Origin: an uncultured Ilumatobacter sp.
Lineage (GTDB): Bacteria > Actinomycetota > Acidimicrobiia > Acidimicrobiales > Ilumatobacteraceae
Length of the DNA stretch: 64,000 nucleotides
Assembly (NCBI GenBank): GCA_905182555.1
Contig: CAJJBX010000021.1
Span: 1-64,000, forward strand
Direction of reading: 5' to 3'
Shown: piece by piece, positions 36,892 through 45,868 of the stretch
How the letters are laid out: each line of letters begins with the position of its first letter
Position numbering within the stretch: position 1 is the stretch's first letter
Position numbers and translations under genes: made by a program
Notes under the pieces: model-generated
The model's input: the letters and a program-made list of their open reading frames with translations, nothing else
Told to the model about the DNA's origin: nothing
Database searches by the model: none

Positions 36892-37800
36892 GTGGCTGAT
36901 CGTCTGACGCTTTTGACCGTCCATGCACATCCCGACGACGAGGCATCCAAGGGTGCACCGACGCTCGCGATGTACCACGAACAAGGAGTTCACACGGTGC
37001 TGGTGTGTTGCACCGGCGGCGAAGAGGGCGACCTACAGAATCCGTCGCTGCGCGAAGAAGGGCAACCGTTTCACGGTCTCTCACCGGAACAGGAACGCGA
37101 GCTTGTCGCCTCGATGCGAGAAAGCGAACTTGCCGCATCCGTTGACGTGATCGGCTTCGATGAATTGGTAATGCTCGGCTACCGCGACTCCGGCATGGCC
37201 GAGACCGAACCAAACAGCCATCCCGATTGCTTCCACCAGGCCGATCTCGACGAAGCCGTTGGCCGGCTCGTCGCCATCATCCGGCGCACCAAGTCGCAGG
37301 TCATCATCACGTACGGCGACGACCAGGCTGGGTATCCGCATCCCGATCATCTACGTGTCCACGACATCTCTGTGCTTGCCTTCGACCGTGCGGGCGATTC
37401 CAACTGGTATCGCGACCTTGGGGAGCCGTTCCAGCCGTCGAAGCTGTACTACTCGGTGTGGACCACCACTCGGATTCTCGCTGTGCACGAAGCGATGATC
37501 GAACACGTCGGCGAGTCGCCGTTCTCCGAGGAATGGTTGACCCGCGAGGGTCAGGACCACCGGGTCACGACCAAGATCGACTGCACCGACTTTCAGTGGG
37601 CGCGCACCGGCTCGCTGCGTGCGCATGCCACGCAGGTCGATCCGAACGCCGGCTGGTGGTTCGGACTGACAGACGAACAGCTCTCGGCTGCCTACCCGTG
37701 GGAAGACTGGATTTTGGCTCGCTCGATGGTTGGCCCGATTCCTGCCAGCGACACCGAGCGTGATCTGTTCGCCGGAGTGCGCGAGAGTGTCAGCTCATGA
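36892..37800 (+). CDS. mca: Mycothiol S-conjugate amidase
   Basis: PIG-L/LmbE-family zinc amidase of 302 residues. The zinc motif HAHPDDEA is at residue 10 and the third ligand is in GYPHPDHLRVHD. Mca cleaves mycothiol adducts of electrophiles to a mercapturate and GlcN-Ins; the related MshB makes mycothiol. Features such as GGEEGDLQNP and PFSEEWLTREGQDHRVTTKI favour Mca over MshB. The GTG at 36892 is chosen because the much longer in-frame extension crosses a tandem repeat and an opposite-strand gene. Its stop overlaps the next gene as ATGA. Confidence 0.88.
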   Translation: MADRLTLLTVHAHPDDEASKGAPTLAMYHEQGVHTVLVCCTGGEEGDLQNPSLREEGQPFHGLSPEQERELVASMRESELAASVDVIGFDELVMLGYRDSGMAETEPNSHPDCFHQADLDEAVGRLVAIIRRTKSQVIITYGDDQAGYPHPDHLRVHDISVLAFDRAGDSNWYRDLGEPFQPSKLYYSVWTTTRILAVHEAMIEHVGESPFSEEWLTREGQDHRVTTKIDCTDFQWARTGSLRAHATQVDPNAGWWFGLTDEQLSAAYPWEDWILARSMVGPIPASDTERDLFAGVRESVSS

Positions 37801-38033
37801 GCGTGCAGTATCGAGTTGTCGTTGCCAAGAAGGACGAACGCATCGACGGACCTGACGATGCCGACATCGTGATCACCGTCGCAGTGGTTGATGCTGCCGC
37901 TGACGACTTCGACCCGACGGTCGCATTCATGCGTGGCAAGTTGAAGGCGGCCGGTCACACAGGTCAGATTCTTGACCTGTTGAAGTCAGGCGAGGCGACA
38001 GCTGCCATCACGGCACTCGCCGCGACCGTCTGA
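37797..38033 (+). CDS. Small hypothetical protein coupled to mca
   Basis: A 78-residue protein beginning MSVQYRVVVAKKDERIDGPD, with an acidic centre and an Ala-rich helix (GKLKAAGHTGQILDLLKSGE). No family recognised. Its ATG overlaps the mca stop (ATGA), so translation is probably coupled and the product may act in the same detoxification step. It is followed by a small CACGC-TCTG-GCGTG hairpin near 38050-38070 before the convergent ChbG gene. Confidence 0.65.
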   Translation: MSVQYRVVVAKKDERIDGPDDADIVITVAVVDAAADDFDPTVAFMRGKLKAAGHTGQILDLLKSGEATAAITALAATV

Positions 38034-38095
38034 TTCTGAAGCCTTCGCGTCACGCTCTGGCGTGTCACGCTCGGGTCAGAACAAAATGTGAAAAG

Positions 38096-38950
38096 TCAGG
38101 CGGACCGCATGACGTCGCGCAGGGCGCGAAAGCCGATCATCACGGCGCCAGAATTGGCCAGAGCCGTCGGCAGTTCGTCGCTGGTGACGAGTGCAAGGTC
38201 GGCGATCCATCCGTCAGCATCTTGGCCAGCGAATGCTCGGACCTCGGGTGTATCAACGGCCGGCTGAACGTGAATCTCGGTAACGCCTGGTTGCAATGAT
38301 GCAATGGCGTCAAAGACCCGATCGCGACTCCCAGCGCGCCAGTCGTTGTCGAAGTGATCAGGGAAGATGACGCCTTCATCGGCGGCGAGTTGACGGAATG
38401 GAAAGCCCGCCTGCGCAGCACTGACCGTTGAGGGCAGCCGGATGGGGAGCTGGTACTCCTGCGCCAGTTCGAGGTAGACGTCGAAGAACTCGGGTCGCAA
38501 CGTAATGGATGAGAGATGTGGAGCGAGATGGGTGACGTCAACGCCCCACGCCATAGCTCGCTCAATCTGGGCACGAAGTTCACGTAGCACTTCTGCTTGA
38601 TCGGCGTGCTCCCACAGATCGGCGAGTGTGCGAGGGAAGCCGCCTTCGCCTGACTGCAACGAGGGCGAGTGCGTGATCGGGCCCCATCGGTAACAGCTGT
38701 GTTCGGCGTTGAGCGTCAGGTGGACGCCGATGTCGTCGTCGGGCAAGACGTTATTCGCCGCGTGGCATGCCCAGGGTGCGGGGACCATCAGCGATGCGCA
38801 AGTTGCGGCACCGGTGTGGATTGCCTCGAAGACGCCCACGTTCGAGGCGTGACTGGCTCCGAGGTCATCACAAGAGAGGATGACGAGTCGGGTGTCCGCG
38901 GAATGTCCGAGGCGTTCGGCGAGTGATTTCACGGGAGCCACGGAACGCAC
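38096..38950 (-). CDS. ChbG/YdjC-family carbohydrate deacetylase
   Basis: Protein of 284 residues. Metal-site motifs are SCDDLGASHASN (Asp-Asp), IGVHLTLNAEHS and THLAPHLSS, in the order seen in ChbG/HpnK deacetylases. These remove acetyl groups from N-acetylated sugars or related lipids. The sugar is unknown. Start is GTG 38950, 9 bp after the thermonuclease stop on the same strand, so the two may be co-transcribed. Confidence 0.8.
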   Translation of the reverse strand: MRSVAPVKSLAERLGHSADTRLVILSCDDLGASHASNVGVFEAIHTGAATCASLMVPAPWACHAANNVLPDDDIGVHLTLNAEHSCYRWGPITHSPSLQSGEGGFPRTLADLWEHADQAEVLRELRAQIERAMAWGVDVTHLAPHLSSITLRPEFFDVYLELAQEYQLPIRLPSTVSAAQAGFPFRQLAADEGVIFPDHFDNDWRAGSRDRVFDAIASLQPGVTEIHVQPAVDTPEVRAFAGQDADGWIADLALVTSDELPTALANSGAVMIGFRALRDVMRSA

Positions 38951-38959
38951 GTTAACGCC

Positions 38960-39493
38960 TCACCCGCTGCAGGCGGCCCAGATGCCTGCGTTGTCGGCCT
39001 CTGCAGCTCTGGCGGCGTCGGCGAAGAGTTCGGCAAATGCCTCATTGGGCGGAATGGACATGGGTTGCGCAAAGCCTTGGCGCATGAGTTCGTAGTTGAC
39101 GAAGATGCCATCGTTGGCCCGATAGACGTAGCCGAGGAGGCGCCCGTAGTCGTCTCGGTTGACAATGTCCCGTTCGATATACACCGGTGTACCGACCGGC
39201 AGTAGCAGTTCGGTGTAGGCGCTGGCCTCTGGCCCGAAGCACTCGATCGGGGTGTCGCGCTTCTTCGTTTCCGGGGTGTCGATTCCGATCAGCCTGATGC
39301 GCTCTGTACGGCCGTCGATGATCACGTCGACGGTGTCGCCGTCGACCACGTAGTCGATGACTGCGTTGGCGGCCAGGCCAGCTGGTGCAGAGACCGTTGT
39401 GGTCGCCTCAGTAGCGGCTGCTTCGGATTGGTTGCAGGCGCAGAGGGCCACGGCCACCGAGGCCATCGCTCCGAAACGCATCACCATCCCCAT
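38960..39493 (-). CDS. Thermonuclease-family (SNase) lipoprotein, start site in an ATG repeat
   Basis: Staphylococcal-nuclease-like exported enzyme. It shows VIDYVVDGDTVDVIIDG, RLIGIDTPETK with the catalytic Arg and Glu, and RDDYGRLLGYVYR with the second Arg. The signal segment MASVAVALCAC ends in a lipobox-like LCAC. Many in-frame ATG codons precede it: from GTG 39562 the peptide would begin with eight Met in a row. I picked ATG 39493, which leaves a normal signal peptide, but the real start is ambiguous. No T run or competing gene helps decide. Confidence 0.82.
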   Translation of the reverse strand: MGMVMRFGAMASVAVALCACNQSEAAATEATTTVSAPAGLAANAVIDYVVDGDTVDVIIDGRTERIRLIGIDTPETKKRDTPIECFGPEASAYTELLLPVGTPVYIERDIVNRDDYGRLLGYVYRANDGIFVNYELMRQGFAQPMSIPPNEAFAELFADAARAAEADNAGIWAACSG

Positions 39494-39526
39494 CACCAGC
39501 CGCGTCCCCATCGCCATCCCCAGCCG

Positions 39527-39561
<35 letters not shown>

Positions 39562-39597
39562 CCAGCCGCTCTGTCTATCCGCTCTGTCACATTCAAT

Positions 39598-39647
39598 GTT
39601 TGCGTCGAAGTTCCTGGGTAGATACCAACGGATTTTTCGACGCAAAC
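39598..39647. promoter_or_regulatory. 12-bp perfect inverted repeat between adenosine deaminase and thermonuclease genes
   Basis: GTTTGCGTCGAA (39598-39609) and TTCGACGCAAAC (39636-39647) are exact inverse copies with a 26-bp spacer. The pair lies just after the deaminase stop and before the thermonuclease on the same strand. It may be a terminator hairpin for the deaminase (with a T run TTTTT at 39633-39637 on the plus strand) or a two-site operator. Structure alone does not decide. Confidence 0.5.
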
Positions 39648-39652
39648 GTGGT

Positions 39653-40663
39653 TCAGAGCGCGGTGAGTTCGGTGCGCACCGCGGCTTTGACGTCGTCGGA
39701 GGCCAACGACGCGGTGAGGGCATCGAGTTGGAGCTGGACGTGGTCGGCTCGCGAGAGGCCGAAAATGTTGCTGCCGATCTCCAACTCGGTGAAGAGATCG
39801 GTGTCGAACCAGCCTGGATCGTCGGTGTTCAGGCAGACCTTGACGCCAGCGTTGCGGAGGGCCTGGAACGGGTGGTCGGCGAGGTCATCGACGACGCCGA
39901 GCAGCAAGTTACTGGTCGGGCAAACCTCGCAGAAGATTCCGGCGTCGGCGATGCGTTGGACGAGTTGGGGGTCTTCGAGGGCCCTGATGCCGTGGCCGAT
40001 ACGGACGGCGCCCAGGTCATCGATGGCCTGACGCACGCTGTCGGCGCCTTCGGTCTCACCTGCGTGGGGAAGCGAGGCGAGTCCGAGTGCTCGGCCGCGC
40101 CGGAAGTGCTCGGCGTACGGGGCCGCTGGGAAGCCGACTTCGTAGCCGCCGAGTCCGATTCCGACGATGCCGTCGGGGAGAATCGAGCCTTCGAGGAAGT
40201 CGATCGTGTCGGTCGAATCGGGCATCTCAAGGTCGCGGGGAATGTCGACGACCCAACCAATCGAGACGCCGCGCGATGCCGCGAGGCGACGCCCTTCATT
40301 GAGCTCTTCGCGGTAGTGCTCCCGGGACATGCCGCCATGGAAATGGCTGTAGGCGGTCGTGGTGAGTTCAGCGTGCCGAACGTGCTGACTCGCGAGTGTC
40401 TCCGCCAGATCGTCGATCGCTGTGACCAGAGCCCCGTTGCTCCTGAGTAGCCGCAGACCAAAGAGGTATTGCCTCCCGAAGTCCGGAAAGTCTTCGAATG
40501 AAAATGCGTCGGGAATCACCCCGTCCCACACCCCAGAGAAGTCGGCCTGGTGCTCGGCCGCCAGCGCTTTCACGGTGGATGGCGACATCGACCCTTCGAG
40601 ATGACAATGCAACTCCACCTTCGGGAGAAGATGTAGCCATTCAGAATCAGAGGTGTCCGTCAC
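39653..40663 (-). CDS. add: Adenosine deaminase-family enzyme
   Basis: Zinc amidohydrolase of 336 residues. Metal and catalytic motifs: PKVELHCHLEGSMSP, LPHAGETEGADSVRQA, RIGHGIRAL, VCPTSNLLLG and KVCLNTDDPGWF. The best-known members deaminate adenosine to inosine, but adenine and aminofutalosine deaminases share these motifs. The gene symbol is therefore provisional. It is 93 bp after the thiolase on the same strand. Confidence 0.85.
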   Translation of the reverse strand: MTDTSDSEWLHLLPKVELHCHLEGSMSPSTVKALAAEHQADFSGVWDGVIPDAFSFEDFPDFGRQYLFGLRLLRSNGALVTAIDDLAETLASQHVRHAELTTTAYSHFHGGMSREHYREELNEGRRLAASRGVSIGWVVDIPRDLEMPDSTDTIDFLEGSILPDGIVGIGLGGYEVGFPAAPYAEHFRRGRALGLASLPHAGETEGADSVRQAIDDLGAVRIGHGIRALEDPQLVQRIADAGIFCEVCPTSNLLLGVVDDLADHPFQALRNAGVKVCLNTDDPGWFDTDLFTELEIGSNIFGLSRADHVQLQLDALTASLASDDVKAAVRTELTAL

Positions 40664-40756
40664 GCATGGAACGCTACGGTAAATCTTCTCTCCACCTCTG
40701 AACTATTGATCAAGAGAGAACGGGCGGCGCCGGGGTCAAGGCGCGAGACGCCGTCG

Positions 40757-41947
40757 TCAGAGTCTTTCGACAATTGTTCCCGTGCCGAGGCCGCCTCCGC
40801 AGCACATGGAAATGAGGCCGTACCTTCCGCCCGTCCGCTCCAGTTCGTAAATCGCCTTGGTCAGCAGGAATGCGCCGGTCCCGCCCAGCGGATGGCCGAG
40901 TGCGATAGCGCCGCCGTTGGGGTTGGTTTTGGCGAGGTCGGCGCCGGTCTCTTTTGCCCATGCGAGCACAACGGAGGCGAAGGCTTCGTTGATCTCAAAG
41001 ACGTCGATGTCATCGATCGTCAGGCCGGTGCGGGCGAGGAGCCGCTGTGTTGCGTCGATTGGTCCGGTGAGCATCAGCTCAGGGTCGGTGCCAACCAGGC
41101 AGGTGTCGACAATGCGGGCCTTTGGCGTGAGCCCGAGTTCGGCGGCCTTCTCTTCAGTCATCATGAGGATGGCGGCGGCTCCATCGGAGATTTGAGATGC
41201 GTTGCCAGCGGTGTGGACGCCGTCGGGGCGGCCGACCGGCTTGAGCGTCGCAAGCTTCTCGATTGAGGTTTCGCGGAGGCCCTCGTCGCGAGCCACGACG
41301 TGGGTGGTGCCCGTTGGATTGCCTTCTTCATCGACATCGGGGGCCTCGACGGTGATGTACTGCCCTGCGAAGCGGTCTTCTTCCCACGCCTGAATGGCGC
41401 GCTGCTGCGACGCAAGGCCGAACGCGTCGGTGTCTTCGCGGGTGATGCCCCACTTGTCGGCGATGCGTTCGGCACCTTCGAACTGCGAGGTCATCTCGTA
41501 TTGGTCGAAGTACAGCGGTGGGATAGGGCCGCCGAGTCCGAGCTTTTTGGAGCCGCTCGCTCCGATCGGAACACGGCTCATCGCTTCAGCACCGCAGGCC
41601 ATTGCGACGTCGACGACGCCAGAGCCGATGAGCGATGCAGCAAGGCCTGTGGCCTGTTGGCTGGAACCGCACTGCGTGTCGACGGTGGTTGCGGCGGTGG
41701 TGAGCGGGAGGCCAGCACCAAGCCACGCGGTGCGGGTCAGGTTGAACGCCTGCTCACCGACCTGGCTGACGACACCGCCGATGACCTGCTCGACGACGGC
41801 TGGGTCAATGCCTGTCCGCTCGATCAATGCCTTTTGAACGAGCCCAAGGGTCTCACCAGGATGCATTGTGGACAGGCCACCGTTGCGTTTTCCGATAGGG
41901 GTGCGGACAGCGTCGACGATCACGACAGAATTTCCAGAGCGGCTCAT
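40757..41947 (-). CDS. Acetyl-CoA acyltransferase (thiolase)
   Basis: Thiolase of 396 residues. The nucleophile cysteine is in TVDTQCGSSQQA, and the two C-terminal active-site regions are NPNGGAIALGHPLGGTGA and MCCGGGLGTG. The start AVRTPIGKRNGG is standard. Thiolases either cleave 3-ketoacyl-CoA in beta-oxidation or condense acetyl-CoA. The many acyl-CoA genes in this window suggest degradation of fatty or steroid-like acids, but no fixed partner is adjacent. Confidence 0.9.
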   Translation of the reverse strand: MSRSGNSVVIVDAVRTPIGKRNGGLSTMHPGETLGLVQKALIERTGIDPAVVEQVIGGVVSQVGEQAFNLTRTAWLGAGLPLTTAATTVDTQCGSSQQATGLAASLIGSGVVDVAMACGAEAMSRVPIGASGSKKLGLGGPIPPLYFDQYEMTSQFEGAERIADKWGITREDTDAFGLASQQRAIQAWEEDRFAGQYITVEAPDVDEEGNPTGTTHVVARDEGLRETSIEKLATLKPVGRPDGVHTAGNASQISDGAAAILMMTEEKAAELGLTPKARIVDTCLVGTDPELMLTGPIDATQRLLARTGLTIDDIDVFEINEAFASVVLAWAKETGADLAKTNPNGGAIALGHPLGGTGAFLLTKAIYELERTGGRYGLISMCCGGGLGTGTIVERL

Positions 41948-42059
41948 ACCGACATCGTAGAAAATCGGCGGGTCTCATCTGCAGCCCGGCTGCCACCGTC
42001 ACCCCTTGGTCGAGTCGCAGTGTGACGGGCTGAGGTGAGGGGATTGGCGTGCCGGGCGG

Positions 42060-42584
42060 TCAACCGACTCGGTGGAGTTCAGCGGCGAGGTGGTGTTGGA
42101 TCGGCAGGCCGACGGCAGCCATGCGGACTGTGTAGCGAAGCGTGTCGCCGGTGAGCTCGAAGGTGCGCTCGGTCTGAGTGACCGTCTTTGCCGATGACGA
42201 CCCGCTGATTGTCGTGGATCGAAGGTCGATCATGAACGTGGCGCTCCCTGGCATGTTCGGAGCGGCGAACCCTTCGAGGATTTCTGTAATACCGGTTGGG
42301 TGAGCGAGGACGACTTCGGCGAGTCCGCGCTCGGGGAATCGCCAATAGCCGGATTCGGCATGGAGTGGTCGGCCGTCATTGGTTGCTCGAGTGCGCTGTT
42401 GATATGCCAGAAACGGTTTACCGACGTGACCGAACGTGATCGACTCGAAGTATTCGAATGATGCGATTGTTGGATACTCGCCTCGTCCGGTGCCCTCCCA
42501 GGTGCCGAGTAGCACGGCCGCGTCGGCGAGGTCTGGATGAAGCGCTGGCGCTGGTGCGGGCGTGGGTGACGACGTGTCGGCCAT
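42060..42584 (-). CDS. Nitrobindin / heme-binding beta-barrel protein
   Basis: FABP-like ten-stranded barrel of 174 residues. The N-terminal signature [16 protein letters not shown] and the block [12 protein letters not shown] match nitrobindins (formerly DUF1794), which bind ferric heme and isomerise peroxynitrite. HHLAAELHR near the C-terminus includes the expected heme-ligand region. It starts at ATG 42584 and is divergent from nudC (59-bp gap). Confidence 0.85.
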   Translation of the reverse strand: MADTSSPTPAPAPALHPDLADAAVLLGTWEGTGRGEYPTIASFEYFESITFGHVGKPFLAYQQRTRATNDGRPLHAESGYWRFPERGLAEVVLAHPTGITEILEGFAAPNMPGSATFMIDLRSTTISGSSSAKTVTQTERTFELTGDTLRYTVRMAAVGLPIQHHLAAELHRVG

Positions 42585-42643
42585 GCCCCGATCGTACGCG
42601 TGCCTGCGGCGAGCGGGACCCGTTCGTGGTACAAGTGGCAGCG

Positions 42644-43480
42644 ATGAGCATGGAACTAAATCTTGTGTCGATGAACACCGCCGCGCTGTACGACCCGCTG
42701 AACCAGGTGCCCGATGGGTTCGACGGCGAGCGTCGGTATGTCCACGTCATTGGAAGCATGGTCTTCGTCGACGACCGGCCGTCTGACGAATCAGGAGCCG
42801 AGAACTGGGGCCACTACTTCATTGGCATCGTCGGTGGTGCCGGATGGTGGGCTGTCGATGTTCCTGCCGAAGCTGGCGACCCGTCGTACGGCGCAGCGAT
42901 GGACCTGTTCAAGTACTTCGGTGTTGCATCGGAAGGCGAGTGGCTGGCGGCGGGTCGTGCTGTGCAGACCGCCGAGTGGGCGCGCACCCATCGCTTCTGT
43001 GGACGCTGTGCAACAGCGACCGAGCCGGCGGCCGGGGAGCGCGGGCTGAAATGTCCGGCGTGTGAACTGGTCGTTTACCCGCGGGTCGCTCCGGCGATGA
43101 TCACGCTGATCACTCGCGGTGCGCCCGGCCCGGACCAGGAAGCGCTGTTGGCGCGCGGCGTGCGCTTCCCGATGCCGATGTATTCGTGTCTCGCTGGCTT
43201 CGTCGAACCAGGAGAAGACCTCGAAGGCGCAGTTATCCGAGAAGTGAAGGAAGAGGTCGGCGTCGACGTCGATAATGTCCGCTACGTGGGCAGCCAGCCG
43301 TGGCCGTTCCCGCACAGCCTGATGGTCGGCTTCCGCGTGAACTACACCGGTGGCGAGATTGTTTGTGAAGAAGGAGAGATCATGGATGCAAATTGGTACC
43401 GCAAAGACGACCTCCCGATGATTCCCCCGAACATTTCGATCGCCGGGCGAATCATCCAGCAGTGGATTGCTGAGTCATGA
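42644..43480 (+). CDS. nudC: NAD(+)/NADH diphosphatase
   Basis: Nudix hydrolase of 278 residues. A four-cysteine zinc ribbon (CGRC at about 126, CPAC about 20 later) precedes the Nudix box, seen as [32 protein letters not shown] is the signature that distinguishes NADH pyrophosphatases. It hydrolyses NADH or de-caps NAD-RNA. Its stop overlaps the ATG of the following SDR gene (ATGA), so the two are coupled. Confidence 0.9.
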   Translation: MSMELNLVSMNTAALYDPLNQVPDGFDGERRYVHVIGSMVFVDDRPSDESGAENWGHYFIGIVGGAGWWAVDVPAEAGDPSYGAAMDLFKYFGVASEGEWLAAGRAVQTAEWARTHRFCGRCATATEPAAGERGLKCPACELVVYPRVAPAMITLITRGAPGPDQEALLARGVRFPMPMYSCLAGFVEPGEDLEGAVIREVKEEVGVDVDNVRYVGSQPWPFPHSLMVGFRVNYTGGEIVCEEGEIMDANWYRKDDLPMIPPNISIAGRIIQQWIAES

Positions 43481-44226
43481 CGCGGCCAGTGATGCTGGTG
43501 ACGGGTGGGAGCCGAGGCATCGGAGCAGCAACGTGCCGGCTCGCTGCTGCGGCGGGTTACGACGTCGCCGTGAACTACGCCTCAAATCGTGATGCCGCCG
43601 ACGCTGTCGTCAAGGCGTGTCAAGACGCCGGGGCTTCAGCGATCGCCGTGCAGGCCCTGGTCGAGTCCGAGGTCGACGTCATTGCCATGTTCGACGAGGT
43701 GGTGAATGAGCTGGGGCCAATCGTTTGTCTCGTGAACAACGCAGGGATAGTTCGGGACCAAGTTCGCTTTGATGAAATGTCGGTCGAGCGGTGGCGGAAA
43801 ATGTTCGATGTCAACGTGATTGGTTCGTTCATCTGTGCCCGTGAAGCGGTAAAGCGCATGTCGACGCGGCACGGTGGCGCCGGTGGTTCGATCGTGAACG
43901 TGTCGTCGGCAGCGTCATATCTTGGAAGCCCTGGCGAATACATCGACTACGCGGCAACGAAGGCCGCGATCGACACGATGACCATGGGGCTCGGCAAGGA
44001 AGTGGCCGAGGAGGGCATCCGCGTGAACGCAGTTCGTCCCGGTGTCGTGTACACCGAAATTCACGCCAACGGAGGCGAGCCAGGCCGGGTCGACCGAGTG
44101 GCTGCCGGCGTGCCGATGCGTCGCGGCGGACAGCCTGAAGAGGTCGCTGAAACGATCCTTTGGCTGGCGTCAGAAGCGGCGTCGTACATCACTGCGACGA
44201 CCCTGAACGTCAGCGGTGGTCGCTAA
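43477..44226 (+). CDS. SDR-family oxidoreductase (FabG-like)
   Basis: Short-chain dehydrogenase of 249 residues. It shows the cofactor motif TGGSRGIG, CLVNNAGIVRD, the catalytic serine in VNVSSAASYLG, the YxxxK motif in YIDYAATKAAIDT, and the C-terminal ITATTLNVSGG. It is closest to 3-oxoacyl-ACP or sugar reductases. Substrate unknown. Translational coupling to nudC is structural; a functional link is not obvious. Confidence 0.88.
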   Translation: MTRPVMLVTGGSRGIGAATCRLAAAAGYDVAVNYASNRDAADAVVKACQDAGASAIAVQALVESEVDVIAMFDEVVNELGPIVCLVNNAGIVRDQVRFDEMSVERWRKMFDVNVIGSFICAREAVKRMSTRHGGAGGSIVNVSSAASYLGSPGEYIDYAATKAAIDTMTMGLGKEVAEEGIRVNAVRPGVVYTEIHANGGEPGRVDRVAAGVPMRRGGQPEEVAETILWLASEAASYITATTLNVSGGR

Positions 44227-44268
44227 CAGCAACGGCGTTGAAGCTGGTGCGATACCGGTATTGATTGT

Positions 44269-44625
44269 TCAGATGTCGTCAAACAGAGTCGGACGGTCGC
44301 GCTGAATTTTGATGCGCTTGCCGACCGGCGAATCAACCGCAGGTGGTTTCTCGAACATCTCGAGTTGCTCCCAGGTGACGGCGACATCACTGACGATGCA
44401 CCAGCGCAGGCGACCACGTGACCCCGGTCGACGAATCTCGAGAACCTCTGCGCGCAGTGACCGTGTTGCTCCATTGGGGTCGCGCAGTTGAATACTGCCG
44501 TCGTCCTCGATGCCCTCGACCTTGCCGACGATCCAGCGACCCCTGTTGTGCTGTTGAAATCGGATTGGTTCGCCGAGTCGCAGGCCCAAACGGGCGAGAG
44601 CGGCAGGCGAACGTTGCATCGTCAT
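44269..44625 (-). CDS. Hypothetical protein, 118 residues
   Basis: No family recognised. The protein begins MTMQRSPAALARLGLRLGEP and contains FQQHNRGRWIVGKVEGI, RDPNGATRSLRAEVLEI and RLRWCIVSDVAVTWEQLEMF. The first two segments look like a small beta-barrel of PilZ- or SH3-like type (alternating hydrophobic, basic residues), which may bind nucleic acid or a nucleotide. This is only a guess. It is convergent with the SDR gene, with a 42-bp gap. Confidence 0.6.
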   Translation of the reverse strand: MTMQRSPAALARLGLRLGEPIRFQQHNRGRWIVGKVEGIEDDGSIQLRDPNGATRSLRAEVLEIRRPGSRGRLRWCIVSDVAVTWEQLEMFEKPPAVDSPVGKRIKIQRDRPTLFDDI

Positions 44626-44628
44626 CAG

Positions 44629-44691
44629 GCGGTGGTGGCGGTGGCGGCGGTGGCGGTGGATGATGGTGGATGATGGTGGATGATGGTGGAG
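44629..44691. repeat. GGTGGC-type and 10-bp tandem repeats
   Basis: A GGTGGTGGCGGTGGC-like stretch runs into three perfect copies of TGATGGTGGA (44661-44690). It fills the gap between the end of the SDR gene at 44697 and the start of the hypothetical protein (44625), both on the minus strand. A 10-bp unit is not a multiple of three; it is outside both genes. Confidence 0.9.
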
Positions 44692-44696
44692 GGCGG

Positions 44697-45478
44697 TCAG
44701 CCGCCCATGACCGTGCGCTGCAACTTACGCATGCCACCCAGCCAGCGGTCGGGACTGGCGGCCTTCATCTGCATGTAGCCGGCGACTTCTGGGTGAGGGA
44801 GGACAAAGAACGTTTCCTGCTCGATCGTGTCGGCGACCTGGACAGCGACATCGGCCGGCTCAAGGACATCGCCAGCGGCTTTCACGACGTTGCCACCTGA
44901 CACAGCATCGTCTCCGGCATGGAGCATGGCGGTGTTGACGCCTTGCGGGCAGAGACAGGTGACCTTGATGCCCCGGTCGCCGTAGGTGATTGACATGTAT
45001 TCGGCAAACGCGACGGCTGCGCGCTTCGACAAGGTGTACGGACCGGAGCCGATTTGGGCGAGCAGGCCAGCTGCCGATGCGGTCGAGCAGAAGTAACCCT
45101 CGCCGCGTTCGAGCCAGTCGGGGAGCAAATAGCGAGCTGCCCAACGGTGGGCGTGGACGTTCACGTTCATCGCCAGCTCCCAGTCGTCTTCCGGGGTCGC
45201 AAGCACGTCGCTGCCGTTGCCGACACCGGCGTTGGCGAAGAACAGATCGATGTGGCCCATGGCCTCGATTGCTCCTTCGACGAGGGCTTTGTTTCCGGCC
45301 TCGGTGCTGACGTCTGCCTCGAAGGCGATGGCGCCATCGAGGGAGGCCGCCACAGCGTCAGCGCAATGGGAGGCGACACCGTGTCGTTCAGCGCGCGCCG
45401 TGAGAACTCGCGTGCGAGTGCCTCTCCGATACCCCGGCCAGCACCCGTGACGACGACATTTTTGTCCTGCAGATCCAT
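44697..45478 (-). CDS. SDR-family oxidoreductase, one frameshift
   Basis: Short-chain dehydrogenase, about 260 residues when repaired. MDLQDKNVVVTGAGRGIGEA starts at ATG 45478. The frame is lost near 45395, where one missing G joins REFSRR to GAERHGVASHC. LFFANAGVGNG, FCSTASAAGLL, PYTLSKRAAVAF (YxxxK) and CPQGVNTAML follow. The C-terminal third resembles actinobacterial SDRs of unknown substrate. It is divergent from a small ORF at 45634. Confidence 0.85.
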
Positions 45479-45633
45479 GGCACGGCATCGTAGGCCCGAC
45501 GCTGGTGCTGGCGACGATCCCGTGCGAACAGGGCCACCGAGCCGATGTCGGCACTGCTTCGGTTGTGTGACAGGTTTCTGAACTCGGAGCAGGTGCACGC
45601 TCGGTGTCCAATCGCCGGGTACCGTGTCAGATA

Positions 45634-45846
45634 ATGACTGATCAGCGCAACGCCAACGACGCAGTGATCAACGAGGCTGTCGGTGTAATCGACGGTGCAC
45701 TCGCCAGGATGATGCAGCGTGAGCTCGTCTCCAGTGGTGAGGTCGCCGACCTTCTGCTCGACGTCCGCACACTGTTGACCACCGAGGCCGACAAGCCGTC
45801 CGTGGTCATCGAGACGATCGAACCGGTCGCCAGCGAAACCGTCTGA
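45634..45846 (+). CDS. Small hypothetical protein
   Basis: A 70-residue acidic protein beginning MTDQRNANDAVINEAVGVID, then helical with RMMQRELVSSGEVADLLLDV and a Val/Thr-rich acidic tail. No family recognised and no membrane segment. It stands alone between a divergent SDR gene and the convergent WS/DGAT gene (22-bp gap). The open frame and balanced composition support a gene. Confidence 0.55.
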   Translation: MTDQRNANDAVINEAVGVIDGALARMMQRELVSSGEVADLLLDVRTLLTTEADKPSVVIETIEPVASETV

Positions 45847-45868
45847 CGGGTTCGGCCTCGTCAAGGGC

